Shown here piece by piece: positions 1-7,803 of a stretch of 31,203 nucleotides of DNA. Below the pieces are notes generated by a model. The model saw only the letters and a program-made list of their open reading frames with translations, was not told the DNA's origin and made no database searches. Made by a program: the position numbers and the translations under genes. Positions within the stretch are counted from its first letter, which is position 1. Each line of letters starts with the position of its first letter. Source of the stretch: an uncultured Brevinema sp. (GTDB taxonomy: Bacteria; Spirochaetota; Brevinematia; Brevinematales; Brevinemataceae); contig CAMQSH010000004.1 of the NCBI GenBank assembly GCA_947036575.1, forward strand, positions 1 to 31,203, read 5' to 3'.

Positions 1-192
1 AAATTAGTAGATGCTAATATTGGTATTACTACAATAAATGTAGGAAATATGCATTTTGCAGAAGGCAAAACACAGTTATCAGCTAAAGTATTTGTAGATA
101 CTAAAGATCTTGAAGAATTACAGTATATCAAATCAAAAAATATTGATATTACTATTCAAGACTCGCCATCAGATCAAAAAAAAGACATTTAA
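1..192 (+). CDS. PTS system mannose/sorbose-family EIIB component (3' end only)
   Basis: The frame is open from the first base to TAA at 190-192, giving the last 63 residues of a protein whose start lies outside the window. The fragment carries INVGNMHF followed by a lysine-rich turn, and later VFVDTKDLEELQYIK. These are typical of the C-terminal half of EIIB proteins of the mannose/fructose/sorbose family (PF03830), which carry a phospho-histidine and pass phosphate to the sugar at EIIC/EIID. The phospho-histidine region is not in the window. EIIC begins 33 bp downstream and EIID follows, the usual gene order. The substrate cannot be told from this fragment; an N-acetylgalactosamine or other amino-sugar PTS would fit the setting but is inference. 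Confidence 0.85.
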   Translation, partial: KLVDANIGITTINVGNMHFAEGKTQLSAKVFVDTKDLEELQYIKSKNIDITIQDSPSDQKKDI

Positions 193-225
193 TAAAAATA
201 TTTAATTAAATTAAAGGAGTTAACT

Positions 226-996
226 ATGCAAGAAATTACACTTGTACAAGGCTTACTGATTTCTATTGTTGCAGCTATTGTAGGAATAGACTATTGGCTA
301 GAAGCCTTTTTTATTTTTAGACCTATTATCGTATCTACTATTGTGGGATTTATTTTAGGTGATGTTACCACAGGATTAATCACAGGTGGTATAACAGAAT
401 TAGTTTTTGCAGGTCTTACTCCTGCAGGAGGCACTCAACCTCCTAATCCAATATTAGCAGGAATTATGGCAACAGTATTAACTCACATTAATAATGGAGA
501 TCCAACATTAGGAGTGAGTCTAGCTTTACCCTTTAGTATCTTAATGCAATATATTATTTTATTTTGTTATTCAACTTTTTCATTTGCTATGAAATTTGCT
601 GATGAAGCTGCTGAAAATGCAGATACCAAAAAAATCGCTCACATTAACCTATCACTCACCTTTCTTATTTCTTTATTATATTTTACTGTAGTGTTCTCGA
701 GTACTTATTTAGCACAAGATGCTATTAAATCTGTAGTAACAAGTATGCCAGAATGGTTAAGTCATGCATTCTCTGTCATTGGTGGTATTTTACCAGCTAT
801 TGGCTTTGGAATGCTCCTCAAAATATTACTAAAAATGAATAATCTAGCATATTTTATACTTGGATTTATTCTTGTATCATTTGCTGCTTTCAATAATTTA
901 TTACCTTTAGCACTCATAGGCTTTGCTTTAGCGTTAATTAACTACTATACAACATCAAATTCAAGTAATCAGGAGGAAGACAATGAAGGAATCTAA
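226..996 (+). CDS. PTS system mannose/sorbose-family EIIC component
   Basis: The 256-residue protein is almost wholly hydrophobic, with several membrane segments. It matches the EII-Sor family (PF03609) in length and in the loop GLTPAGGTQPPNPILAGIMA (about residues 63-82), which corresponds to the conserved glycine/proline loop of ManY, SorA and AgaW proteins. It would form the sugar channel together with EIID. The start is supported by AAAGGAG eight bases before ATG 226. The last 14 bp overlap the EIID start, so the two are translationally coupled. Substrate is unknown. The conserved order EIIB-EIIC-EIID makes the family call safe. Confidence 0.9.
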   Translation: MQEITLVQGLLISIVAAIVGIDYWLEAFFIFRPIIVSTIVGFILGDVTTGLITGGITELVFAGLTPAGGTQPPNPILAGIMATVLTHINNGDPTLGVSLALPFSILMQYIILFCYSTFSFAMKFADEAAENADTKKIAHINLSLTFLISLLYFTVVFSSTYLAQDAIKSVVTSMPEWLSHAFSVIGGILPAIGFGMLLKILLKMNNLAYFILGFILVSFAAFNNLLPLALIGFALALINYYTTSNSSNQEEDNEGI

Positions 997-1777
997 TATT
1001 ACAAAAAAAGACCTCACCATGTTGGGTTTAAGATCAACACTTTGTTGTGCTTCTTTTAACTATGAAAGGATGCAAGCTTGTGGTTGGCTTTGGTCTCAAT
1101 TACCACTTCTTAAAAAGATTTATAAAGATGATAAGCAAGGTTTATCTAATGCTATGAAAGATAATCTCGAATTTATTAATACACATCCAGCTCTTATTTC
1201 TTTTTTAATGGGATTACTTATTTCTATGGAAGAAAAAAAAGAAGATAGAACCCTTATTCAAGGGACGAAAATTGCACTTTTTGGTCCTTTAGCAGGCATT
1301 GGAGATGCATTATTTTGGTTTACTTACCTTCCTATTGTTGCAGGAATATCAGCATCTTTCGCTATTGAAGGCAGTATTTTAGGTCCTATTATATTCTTCC
1401 TGTGCTATGTTGCTATTTTTGCTATTAGAATACCGCTTGCACATTTAGGATATTCTTTAGGAGCAAAAGGATTAGAAAATCTTAGTGACAACACAGAAAA
1501 ATTGTCAAAAGCCGCTACTATCATTGGGGTTACTGTGGTTGGTGGTTTAGTGGCTTCTTATGTTAAAATATCTGTATTACCAGAAATATCAATAAATGAA
1601 ACAACCATTATCTCTATCCAAAAAGACTTAATTGATAAGATTTTTCCAAATCTTTTACCATTATTATATACTTTAGCAATGTTTGCTTTATTAAAATTCA
1701 AAAAAGCACATCCTGTAACATTGATAGTTGTAACTTTTATATCAGTTATTGTTTTATCATATCTAAGAATTCTTTAA
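983..1777 (+). CDS. PTS system mannose/sorbose-family EIID component
   Basis: The 264-residue protein begins with the EIID hallmark: KKDLTMLGLRS, then FNYERMQACGWLWS (about residues 25-38), with LLISMEEKKE at about 80-90 and LFGPLAGIGDALFW at about 98-111. All are characteristic of the EIID family (PF03613). The C terminus ends with hydrophobic segments. EIID partners EIIC in the membrane. The start ATG 983 lies inside the EIIC 3' end and is preceded by AGGAGG at 971-976. No EIIA gene follows; instead a strong hairpin with a T-run ends the operon, so EIIA must lie upstream of the window or elsewhere. Confidence 0.92.
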   Translation: MKESNITKKDLTMLGLRSTLCCASFNYERMQACGWLWSQLPLLKKIYKDDKQGLSNAMKDNLEFINTHPALISFLMGLLISMEEKKEDRTLIQGTKIALFGPLAGIGDALFWFTYLPIVAGISASFAIEGSILGPIIFFLCYVAIFAIRIPLAHLGYSLGAKGLENLSDNTEKLSKAATIIGVTVVGGLVASYVKISVLPEISINETTIISIQKDLIDKIFPNLLPLLYTLAMFALLKFKKAHPVTLIVVTFISVIVLSYLRIL

Positions 1778-1821
1778 AAATATACAATTAAAAGGAGACT
1801 TATGTCTCGTGAAATTGGGGT

Positions 1822-1863
1822 AAAGCTCTCATGTTCTTTTATAAGGATGTGGGAGCTTTTTTT
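1822..1863 (+). terminator. Rho-independent terminator of the PTS operon
   Basis: AAAGCTC at 1822-1828 pairs with GAGCTTT at 1853-1859. The stem extends inward through several further pairs, including G-T wobbles, and is followed by a seven-T run ending at 1863. It lies about 45 bp after the EIID stop. Confidence 0.75.
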
Positions 1864-2020
1864 CTGCATAGTAAATAGGAATAAGCTTTGATAATTCTTC
1901 TGTTTTTTCTGTTTCTTGATCAGTAATGATCTTATCAATTTGATCTAATCCTACAGATATGAAAGGACGAGTACACCCTATTTTTGAATGATCTGCTAGG
2001 ATCAATTGTATAATATAGAT
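1829..2020 (-). pseudogene. C-terminal remnant of a DeoR-family transcriptional regulator
   Basis: Read on the minus strand, an open stretch between an in-frame TAG (2021-2023) and TGA (1829-1831) encodes about 63 residues starting IIQLILADHSKIG and continuing through VGLDQIDKIITDQET. The LADHSKxG and D-x-I-x-T-D pattern is the signature end of the sugar-phosphate-sensing domain of DeoR regulators such as GlpR and AgaR. No helix-turn-helix part and no start codon are present, so this is a decayed remnant. It faces the PTS operon tail and may be the relic of its repressor (inference). Its 3' end overlaps the PTS terminator stem. Confidence 0.75.
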
Positions 2021-2081
2021 CTATTATAACTCCTTTAATATAGTTATTTGAAAATAGGTGTTTTGTGTATGGAGGTTAAGA

Positions 2082-2110
2082 TTGAAATTACTCTAATAAT
2101 ATAGTATAAT
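2082..2110 (+). promoter_or_regulatory. Sigma-70-type promoter of the dipeptide epimerase gene
   Basis: TTGAAA at 2082-2087 and TATAAT at 2105-2110 are separated by 17 bp. They lie 29 bp before the start codon at 2139, which has AGGGAG at 2127-2132 as its ribosome binding site. Confidence 0.6.
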
Positions 2111-2115
2111 TAGAG
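2091..2115. promoter_or_regulatory. Candidate operator around the -10 box
   Basis: CTCTAAT at 2091-2097 and ATTAGAG at 2109-2115 form a 7-bp inverted repeat that encloses the -10 box. This is a position where a bound repressor would block initiation. The binding protein is unknown. Confidence 0.35.
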
Positions 2116-2138
2116 AAACTAAAATTAGGGAGAGTAGT

Positions 2139-3224
2139 ATGAAAATTACAGGTATTACGGCACAAGTTGTTCAAGTAGAGTTTAATAGTCCTTTCGTTAC
2201 AGCAGCACTCTCACGAACTCACCAATCTACTATTATTGTCAAAGTTCAGACTAATGAAGGTGTTTTTGGAATAGGGGAGAGTGTTCCAACACGTCATGTT
2301 ACAGGAGAAACAATAGAATCAGCCTTGGTTGTTCTTAAAGAATTAGAGCAAAAACTGTTAGGGCAAAATCCTCTTTGTCTAGAAAAAATTCATATGATTA
2401 TGGATCAGCATATTGTAGGTAATTTTGGTGCTAAAGCTGGGATTGATATTGCTCTTTATGATCTTCAAGGAAAAGTAATGAATAAGCCTCTATATCAGCT
2501 TTTAGGTGGCTATTCTGATACAATAGAAACAGATGTTACCTTATCTATTGATGAGCCTAAAAAAATGGCTCAATCTGCTTTGGAGTTTGTTCAGCAAGGA
2601 CTTAAAATCTTAAAAGTGAAAATAGGTGTAGATCCTATTCAAGATATAGAAAGAATCAAAATGATAAGAGAAGCAGTAGGAGATTCTATAAAGATAAAAA
2701 TTGATGCAAATCAAGGTTATAATGCAGCAGAAGCAATTACTGTTATTAATAGTCTACAAAAATATAATGTTCTCAGTGTAGAACAGCCTGTGCCTTATTG
2801 GGATATTCATAATATGGCATATATCAGACAAAATATCTCTATAAAATTAATCGCTGATGAAAGTGTTCATACTCATCATGACGCAATGAAATTCATCCAA
2901 CAAGATGCTTGTGATATGATTAATATCAAATTAATGAAATCATCTGGTATTTTTAAAGCTGAAAAAATCACCGCTTTATGCGAAGCTGCAGGGATTCCTT
3001 GTATGTTAGGATGTATGGCAGAAGGACATGTTGCATCGACTGCTGGAGCTCACTTTGCAGCAGCAAAGAAAAATGTTTTTGATGTAGATTTAGATGGTTC
3101 ACTGCTTAATAAACCTCAAGCTTATCTTTCTGGTGGTTATACTCGTAAAGGTGGAATGATCATACTAACGGATAAACCGGGTTTAGGTTTAGAACTAGAT
3201 TTTGATTATCTCAATGAATTATAA
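2139..3224 (+). CDS. Dipeptide epimerase (L-Ala-D/L-Glu epimerase-like, enolase superfamily)
   Basis: The 361-residue protein shows the full muconate-lactonizing-subgroup active site in order: KVKIG (KxK acid/base lysines, about residues 159-163), DANQGY (metal Asp, about 189-194), VEQP (metal Glu), ADES (metal Asp/Glu), INIKLMKSSG (second-side lysine, about 268), GCMAEG and a DLDG motif near residue 324. The DxD motif close to the C terminus is typical of dipeptide epimerases, which invert the second residue of L-Ala-D-Glu released from murein peptides. Length matches the family (about 350-370). The nearby peptide hydrolase and peptide-binding lipoprotein support a role in peptide or murein-peptide use. 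Exact substrate is not provable from sequence alone. Confidence 0.82.
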   Translation: MKITGITAQVVQVEFNSPFVTAALSRTHQSTIIVKVQTNEGVFGIGESVPTRHVTGETIESALVVLKELEQKLLGQNPLCLEKIHMIMDQHIVGNFGAKAGIDIALYDLQGKVMNKPLYQLLGGYSDTIETDVTLSIDEPKKMAQSALEFVQQGLKILKVKIGVDPIQDIERIKMIREAVGDSIKIKIDANQGYNAAEAITVINSLQKYNVLSVEQPVPYWDIHNMAYIRQNISIKLIADESVHTHHDAMKFIQQDACDMINIKLMKSSGIFKAEKITALCEAAGIPCMLGCMAEGHVASTAGAHFAAAKKNVFDVDLDGSLLNKPQAYLSGGYTRKGGMIILTDKPGLGLELDFDYLNEL

Positions 3225-3249
3225 AAGCAATAAAAATTAGGAGTTCATT

Positions 3250-3856
3250 TTGAAAAAGTAGGATTATTATTAGTGTTGTTAAGCATTGTAAGTTGTGGAG
3301 ATAAAAAAACTAAGACAGAGATTGAAGTCATTGAGACTGTTAAGACTACAGAAACAAAAGTTAAAAAAACTAGTGAAAATATTACAGATTTTGTGGATGA
3401 TTCTCTTTTACTTATAGAATATATCACTCAAGGAAATCTAGTGGAAGTTAAATCACTCATAGAAAACGGGGCTAATATTAATATTGTAGATGAGAGGGAA
3501 ATACAGCTTTGATGATAGGATCTAGTCGTGGATATAATATTTAGCTAATGGTAGGATTATATATTCATGCAGAAAATGAGTGGTGCCAAACAGCATTGAT
3601 AGATACTTCAAGAAATGGACACTTAGATGTCGTGAAATATTTGGTTGAATCAGGTGTAGATATTAATGATGAAGATAATTTTCAATCCTCAGTTTTAAAG
3701 TTAGCTTCAGAAAATGGGCACATAGAGGTAGTAAAATATTTAGTAGAAGCAGGAGCCGATATTACGGCTAAAGTGGAAGGTGTTACTACGGCATTAGATC
3801 CTGCTGTTAAGCAGGATCATACAGAAATTGTCGAATATTTAAAAAGTCTTCAATAA
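3250..3856 (+). pseudogene. Ankyrin-repeat lipoprotein, disrupted
   Basis: AGGAG at 3239-3243 precedes a TTG at 3250 that would begin a lipoprotein signal, but TTG-AAA-AAG runs at once into TAG. The signal itself (GLLLVLLSIVSCGDKK) continues in another frame, as expected if one A was lost from the A-run at 3253-3257. Ankyrin-type sequence follows (VEVKSLIENGANIN). A second shift near 3497 is needed to read GNTALMIGSSRGYNI, and a TAG at 3542-3544 interrupts that frame. The same frame then resumes with NGHLDVVKYLVESGVDIN and NGHIEVVKYLVEAGADI to the stop at 3856. Three disruptions make this a pseudogene, or a gene with several sequencing errors. The parent was probably a surface or periplasmic ankyrin lipoprotein. 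Confidence 0.75.
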
Positions 3857-3874
3857 ATAAAACAGGAGTTTTTT

Positions 3875-5971
3875 ATGAAAAATTTTAACCTTTATCAATC
3901 TGGGATTTTAAGAACAAAATTACAATTTAATCAAGAATTTACTACTTATTCAGAATGGGATCTTTATACTCATGAATTTAACTCTCATCAGCCTGTTACA
4001 GAAGAAATTATTCAACGTTATATTAAAGAATTCAATTTTAATCTAAAAACTTTAGCTTTAGCACTTAGAGATGGAGAGAGTGGAGTATTCAATCCACCTC
4101 AAGGTAAACTTATTTCAGGTACTCAAAATTATAAAAAACATTCAGATTATGATTATATGTATGCTGCAATGAAGGGTAAATTTCTTCCTGATATTTCTTG
4201 GGCAGATGGAGCTATTAGAGCATTTACTGTGACAGCTTTGGATATAGTTTGTGTTTGTGTAGAAGAAGGTTATGAAAACTACACTCCTATAAAATTATGG
4301 AAAGAAAAATATGCTAATGAAGTACTTTATAAACTAAAAAGTATTACTCGTGTAGATATTTCTATGAGAGATGGAGTAAAGCTAGCTACAGAAATTTTAT
4401 TACCAGACATAGATCATAAAGTGAGTACTATTTTTATTAGAACTCCTTATGGGAGAGAACAGCGTATTCCTAGTTATTACAAATATGTGCTTAGAGGTTA
4501 TGCGGTTTGTATTCAGGATGTTCGTGGTCGCAATGACTCAGAAGGGGAATTCCTTCCAAAATATAACGAAATGAATGATGGAGATGATTCTCTTACTTTT
4601 TTAGCTCAACAAGAATGGTCTAACGAACAAATTGGAATGTTTGGTGGCTCTTATTTAGGATGTGTACAATGGTGTGCTGCAAGTAGTGGAAATCCTTATC
4701 TAAAAGCTATTATTAGTTTGGTGGCATCTGGAGACTCTTTTGTTGATCTTCCTAGAAAAGGTGGTACTTTTTCTTCTGGAGGCTTGGCGTGGACTTTTGC
4801 GATTAAAGACAAAGTCTATCAGCCTCAAAATATGCATAGAGATGATTGGGATATCGTTTTAGCGACTCTTCCTATAAAAGAAATTCCTCAAAAAATACTA
4901 GGGGAAGAGATACCATTTTGGACAAAATGGTGTTCTCATGAAGAATATGGTCCTTTTTGGGAACCTTGTAGTTGGTCTAAAAGACGTAATAAAATTACAG
5001 CTCCTGCCATGATTGTTTCAGGATGGTATGATGATAATGGAGATGCTACGACTCTTGCTGTGGAAATAGCTAATTCTTATGAAGATAAGAATAAAAGAAT
5101 TATTCTAGGACCATGGCTTCATAGTGGAAATGCAACGAGAACAATCAATGAATTAGAATTAGGTACGAATGCTCTTCGTTATGATTTAGATTTACTTTAT
5201 ACTCAATGGTTTGATAACAAACTTCGTGGTATCGCTAATGGAGTAGATAAAACAGAAAATATAGAATATTATATTGTTGGTGCAAATAAATGGCGAACAG
5301 CAAAAAAATGGTTTCCAGAAGATACAAGTCCTAAAAATTACTATTTATCTCATACTTCTAAAGCTAACACTTCTCAAGGTGGTGGAATACTTTCTATAGA
5401 ACAGCCACAGCAAGAGTATAAAGATTATTATGTTTTTGACCCTAGAGATCCGGCGGAACATTTAATAGAAATAGCTGAAAATGAAATCACTGCACCTGCG
5501 GACTATCAAGAAGTCGAAAAAAGAGAAGATATGTTGATTTACACAACAGCACCATTTATAGAAGAAACTACAATCGCAGGGGCTATCACTGTTGTTTTTC
5601 ATGCAGCTAGTTCTGCTAAGGATACTGATTGGGTAGTACGTCTTACAGAAGTTGATGTGGAAGGGAGATCAATTCGTCTTTGTGATGGAATCTTAAGAGC
5701 AAAATTCAGAAAAGGTTTTGATAAGATTGTATTATTAGAACCAAATGTTTTAGAAGAATATTCTATCACAACCACAAAAATAGCTAACGCTTTCAAACCA
5801 GGAACAAGATTACGCTTGCAAATTACTTCTGGTGCTAAGAACTATATTTTTCCTAACCATAATACAGGAAACAATATGTTTACAGATACAGAAATGCTTA
5901 TTTGTACTCAAACAATTATAAGTAGTGATAAAAATCCTTCTTATGTTATTCTTCCTGTAATTAATAAATAG
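3875..5971 (+). CDS. CocE/NonD-family serine hydrolase (X-Pro dipeptidyl-peptidase S15-like)
   Basis: The 698-residue protein has an alpha/beta-hydrolase domain starting near residue 160 (RVDISMRDGVKLATEILLP). The nucleophile motif GGSYLG gives Ser259. WYDDNGD gives the acid at Asp386/387, and GPWLHSGN gives His416. This order and spacing match cocaine esterase and X-Pro dipeptidyl peptidases (PF02129). A C-terminal jelly-roll domain (PF08530-like) covers about 490-690. About 160 extra N-terminal residues of unknown role precede the catalytic domain. No signal peptide is visible, so it is probably cytosolic. RBS CAGGAG precedes ATG 3875. Its neighbours favour a peptidase or acyl-dipeptide role over ester hydrolysis, but the substrate is open. 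Confidence 0.82.
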   Translation: MKNFNLYQSGILRTKLQFNQEFTTYSEWDLYTHEFNSHQPVTEEIIQRYIKEFNFNLKTLALALRDGESGVFNPPQGKLISGTQNYKKHSDYDYMYAAMKGKFLPDISWADGAIRAFTVTALDIVCVCVEEGYENYTPIKLWKEKYANEVLYKLKSITRVDISMRDGVKLATEILLPDIDHKVSTIFIRTPYGREQRIPSYYKYVLRGYAVCIQDVRGRNDSEGEFLPKYNEMNDGDDSLTFLAQQEWSNEQIGMFGGSYLGCVQWCAASSGNPYLKAIISLVASGDSFVDLPRKGGTFSSGGLAWTFAIKDKVYQPQNMHRDDWDIVLATLPIKEIPQKILGEEIPFWTKWCSHEEYGPFWEPCSWSKRRNKITAPAMIVSGWYDDNGDATTLAVEIANSYEDKNKRIILGPWLHSGNATRTINELELGTNALRYDLDLLYTQWFDNKLRGIANGVDKTENIEYYIVGANKWRTAKKWFPEDTSPKNYYLSHTSKANTSQGGGILSIEQPQQEYKDYYVFDPRDPAEHLIEIAENEITAPADYQEVEKREDMLIYTTAPFIEETTIAGAITVVFHAASSAKDTDWVVRLTEVDVEGRSIRLCDGILRAKFRKGFDKIVLLEPNVLEEYSITTTKIANAFKPGTRLRLQITSGAKNYIFPNHNTGNNMFTDTEMLICTQTIISSDKNPSYVILPVINK

Positions 5972-5973
5972 CT

Positions 5974-6031
5974 AAAATTTAGATTAAAAAAGCTCCTATG
6001 AACTCATAGGAGCTTTTTTAATCTAAATTTT
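5974..6031. terminator. Bidirectional terminator, perfect 28-bp inverted repeat
   Basis: The arms at 5974-6001 and 6004-6031 are exact reverse complements with a two-base spacer. The core AGCTCCTATGA pairs with TCATAGGAGCT, and A/T runs flank it on both sides so that U-tracts arise in both directions. It lies between convergent genes ending at 5971 (+) and 6059 (-). Confidence 0.9.
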
Positions 6032-6058
6032 TTAGTCTAAAAATTTTGTTTGGCTATT

Positions 6059-7570
6059 TTATTTGAAATAGGTAGTAGATAATATTAAATCATCAGTAGA
6101 CATTAATTGAAACCCTTCAATATTTTTATTCAGCCCTACATGAGCTTGTTTGTGAAGTAAAGGAACAATAGTTACATTGTTATAGATGTATTCCTGAGCT
6201 AATTTGTAATATTCAGCTCTTTTGGTTGGATTTAATTCTTGACGAGCAGATTCAAGATATTGGTCTAACTCAGGATCTCCATAAAAAGATCTATTTCCAC
6301 CAGGACCTTTGGTAGAACTATGCATCATATTAAAAAGAGTATAGTCAGAATCTCCTGTGCCATCACTCCATCCTAAAAGAAGAGCATCATGTTCTCCTTT
6401 CCCAATACCATCTAGGAAACGAGCCCATTCAAGAATTTGGATTTCTACATTCAATCCTATTTCTTTGAAATTAGCTTGAACAACTTCAAGGATTTTTTGT
6501 CTTTCACCTTCTATTGCCCAAAAAATAACTTTATTATCTTTGTCTAAAATATTAGCCTCTTTAATAAGATCTTTTGCTCTTTCTAGATCTTGCTTTCTAG
6601 CAGTTAAACCATCATAGTGACCTATCATTGATTTATGAGTCAAAGCACCTGAAGGTGTTGCCGCTCCAAAAAATACGGAATTAATAATTCCAGGGACATC
6701 TACAGCAAGTGCTGCTGCTTCACGGATTCTTTTGTCTTTCCAAAGAGGGTTTTTACCTTCACCCTGGTTGAATCCTAAATATTCAATACTTGGTAATTCT
6801 CTTTCTATTAATTTGAGATCTGAATTTTCTAAAATACGATCTCTATCAACAGCAGAAACACCGAGAGCAATATCAATATCACCAGTTTCTAATGCTATAG
6901 TACGAGAAGAGTTTTCAGGAATGATGATAAAAAATAGATTAGGCGTAAGAGCTTCTTTACCCCAGTAATTAGTATTCTTTGTTAAGCTTAGATTATTGCC
7001 TCTGTTCCACTCTTTTAATTGGTAAGGTCCTGTACCTACAGGCTCTTGGTCGACATTTTCACCAGATGTAAGAATTGCTTTTTTATTAAGGATAACCATG
7101 GCAGGGTGTGATAGGTGAGCCAAAATAGGAGCAAAAGGAGTCTTAAGATTGATTTGGAAAGAATTAGGAGAAAGAACAGTAATATCTTTTACAGGGCTGA
7201 CAATGTGTTGAATACCAGGTGTTTTTGTCATTGTTTCTATACTAAATTTGATATCTTCAGGGGTGAGTAATTCTCCATTTTGGAAATAAACATTACTACG
7301 AAGCTCCATATACAAATTAGTAGGAGAGTTGAATTTCCAAGATACAGCTAATTCAGGGATAAGCTTTCCATCTACATCTTTTGAAATAAGATTTTCAAAA
7401 ATTTGGGCTGAAATATTTGCAGTAGCACTATCATTAGACTCATAAGGGTGAAGAGTTACAGGCTCTGATTTGATACCTACTTTAAGGGTATCTTTTGTTT
7501 TAGAGGAAGTCGTATCTCCACAAGCACTCATTACTAAAAGAAAACATAAAGAAAAAAGCGATTTTTTCAT
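6059..7570 (-). CDS. Oligopeptide ABC transporter substrate-binding lipoprotein (SBP family 5)
   Basis: The 503-residue protein starts with a lipoprotein signal (MKKSLFSLCFLLVMSACGD, lipobox Cys17). It follows the SBP_bac_5 layout: LKVGIKSEPVTLHPYESND near the N terminus, GTGPYQLKEWNRGNNLSL around 190-210, IREAAALAVDV in the middle and the LFNMMHSS region near 415. Such proteins deliver peptides to Opp/Dpp-type permeases; some bind murein tripeptide. No permease or ATPase genes adjoin it, so it is an orphan binding protein that must share a transporter elsewhere. AGGAG lies upstream of ATG 7570. It is convergent with the CocE-type hydrolase. Ligand is unknown. Confidence 0.88.
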   Translation of the reverse strand: MKKSLFSLCFLLVMSACGDTTSSKTKDTLKVGIKSEPVTLHPYESNDSATANISAQIFENLISKDVDGKLIPELAVSWKFNSPTNLYMELRSNVYFQNGELLTPEDIKFSIETMTKTPGIQHIVSPVKDITVLSPNSFQINLKTPFAPILAHLSHPAMVILNKKAILTSGENVDQEPVGTGPYQLKEWNRGNNLSLTKNTNYWGKEALTPNLFFIIIPENSSRTIALETGDIDIALGVSAVDRDRILENSDLKLIERELPSIEYLGFNQGEGKNPLWKDKRIREAAALAVDVPGIINSVFFGAATPSGALTHKSMIGHYDGLTARKQDLERAKDLIKEANILDKDNKVIFWAIEGERQKILEVVQANFKEIGLNVEIQILEWARFLDGIGKGEHDALLLGWSDGTGDSDYTLFNMMHSSTKGPGGNRSFYGDPELDQYLESARQELNPTKRAEYYKLAQEYIYNNVTIVPLLHKQAHVGLNKNIEGFQLMSTDDLILSTTYFK

Positions 7571-7615
7571 AAAAATCTCCTATATATTATTAGATATTTA
7601 TTAAATGATTATTTT

Positions 7616-7645
7616 AGTATAGCATTTATCTGAATAATTTGTCAA
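7616..7645 (-). promoter_or_regulatory. Promoter of the peptide-binding lipoprotein gene
   Basis: On the minus strand TTGACA (7640-7645) and TATACT (7616-7621) are separated by 18 bp, with the start codon 45 bp downstream. Confidence 0.6.
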
Positions 7646-7729
7646 TATTTCTTTTTTAAGGAAACCGCTATATAGCTAGTTTTAGCAGATTTTAGTTGAC
7701 AAATATTATATTATGAAATATTTATTCAC

Positions 7730-7758
7730 TTGAACATATATAATATATAATATATAAT
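7730..7758 (+). promoter_or_regulatory. Probable promoter of the duplicated-domain lipoprotein gene
   Basis: TTGAAC at 7730-7735 and TATAAT at 7753-7758 are 17 bp apart. They lie inside a run of TATAATA units (about 7736-7772), so the -10 could equally be a neighbouring copy. A stronger -35 match, TTGACA at 7696-7701, lacks a good -10 partner. Confidence 0.45.
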
Positions 7759-7803
7759 ATATATTATATATGTATTGGGGAATAAATATATAGGAGTATT
7801 AAT

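Noticed and set aside
1802..1891. Short open frame after AAAGGAG, starting MSREIGVKL, just behind the EIID gene.
   Set aside because: It runs straight through the terminator stem and into the antisense of the DeoR remnant. Its 29 residues resemble nothing; it may be only a relic start site.
6732..6968. 78-residue plus-strand open frame.
   Set aside because: It lies antisense within the well-supported peptide-binding protein gene and has no ribosome site or coding character.
7736..7772. TATAATA repeats as a possible CRISPR or iteron array.
   Set aside because: The units are simple AT-rich repeats without spacers and lie in an ordinary promoter region. No CRISPR array, cas gene or replication origin is seen in the window.
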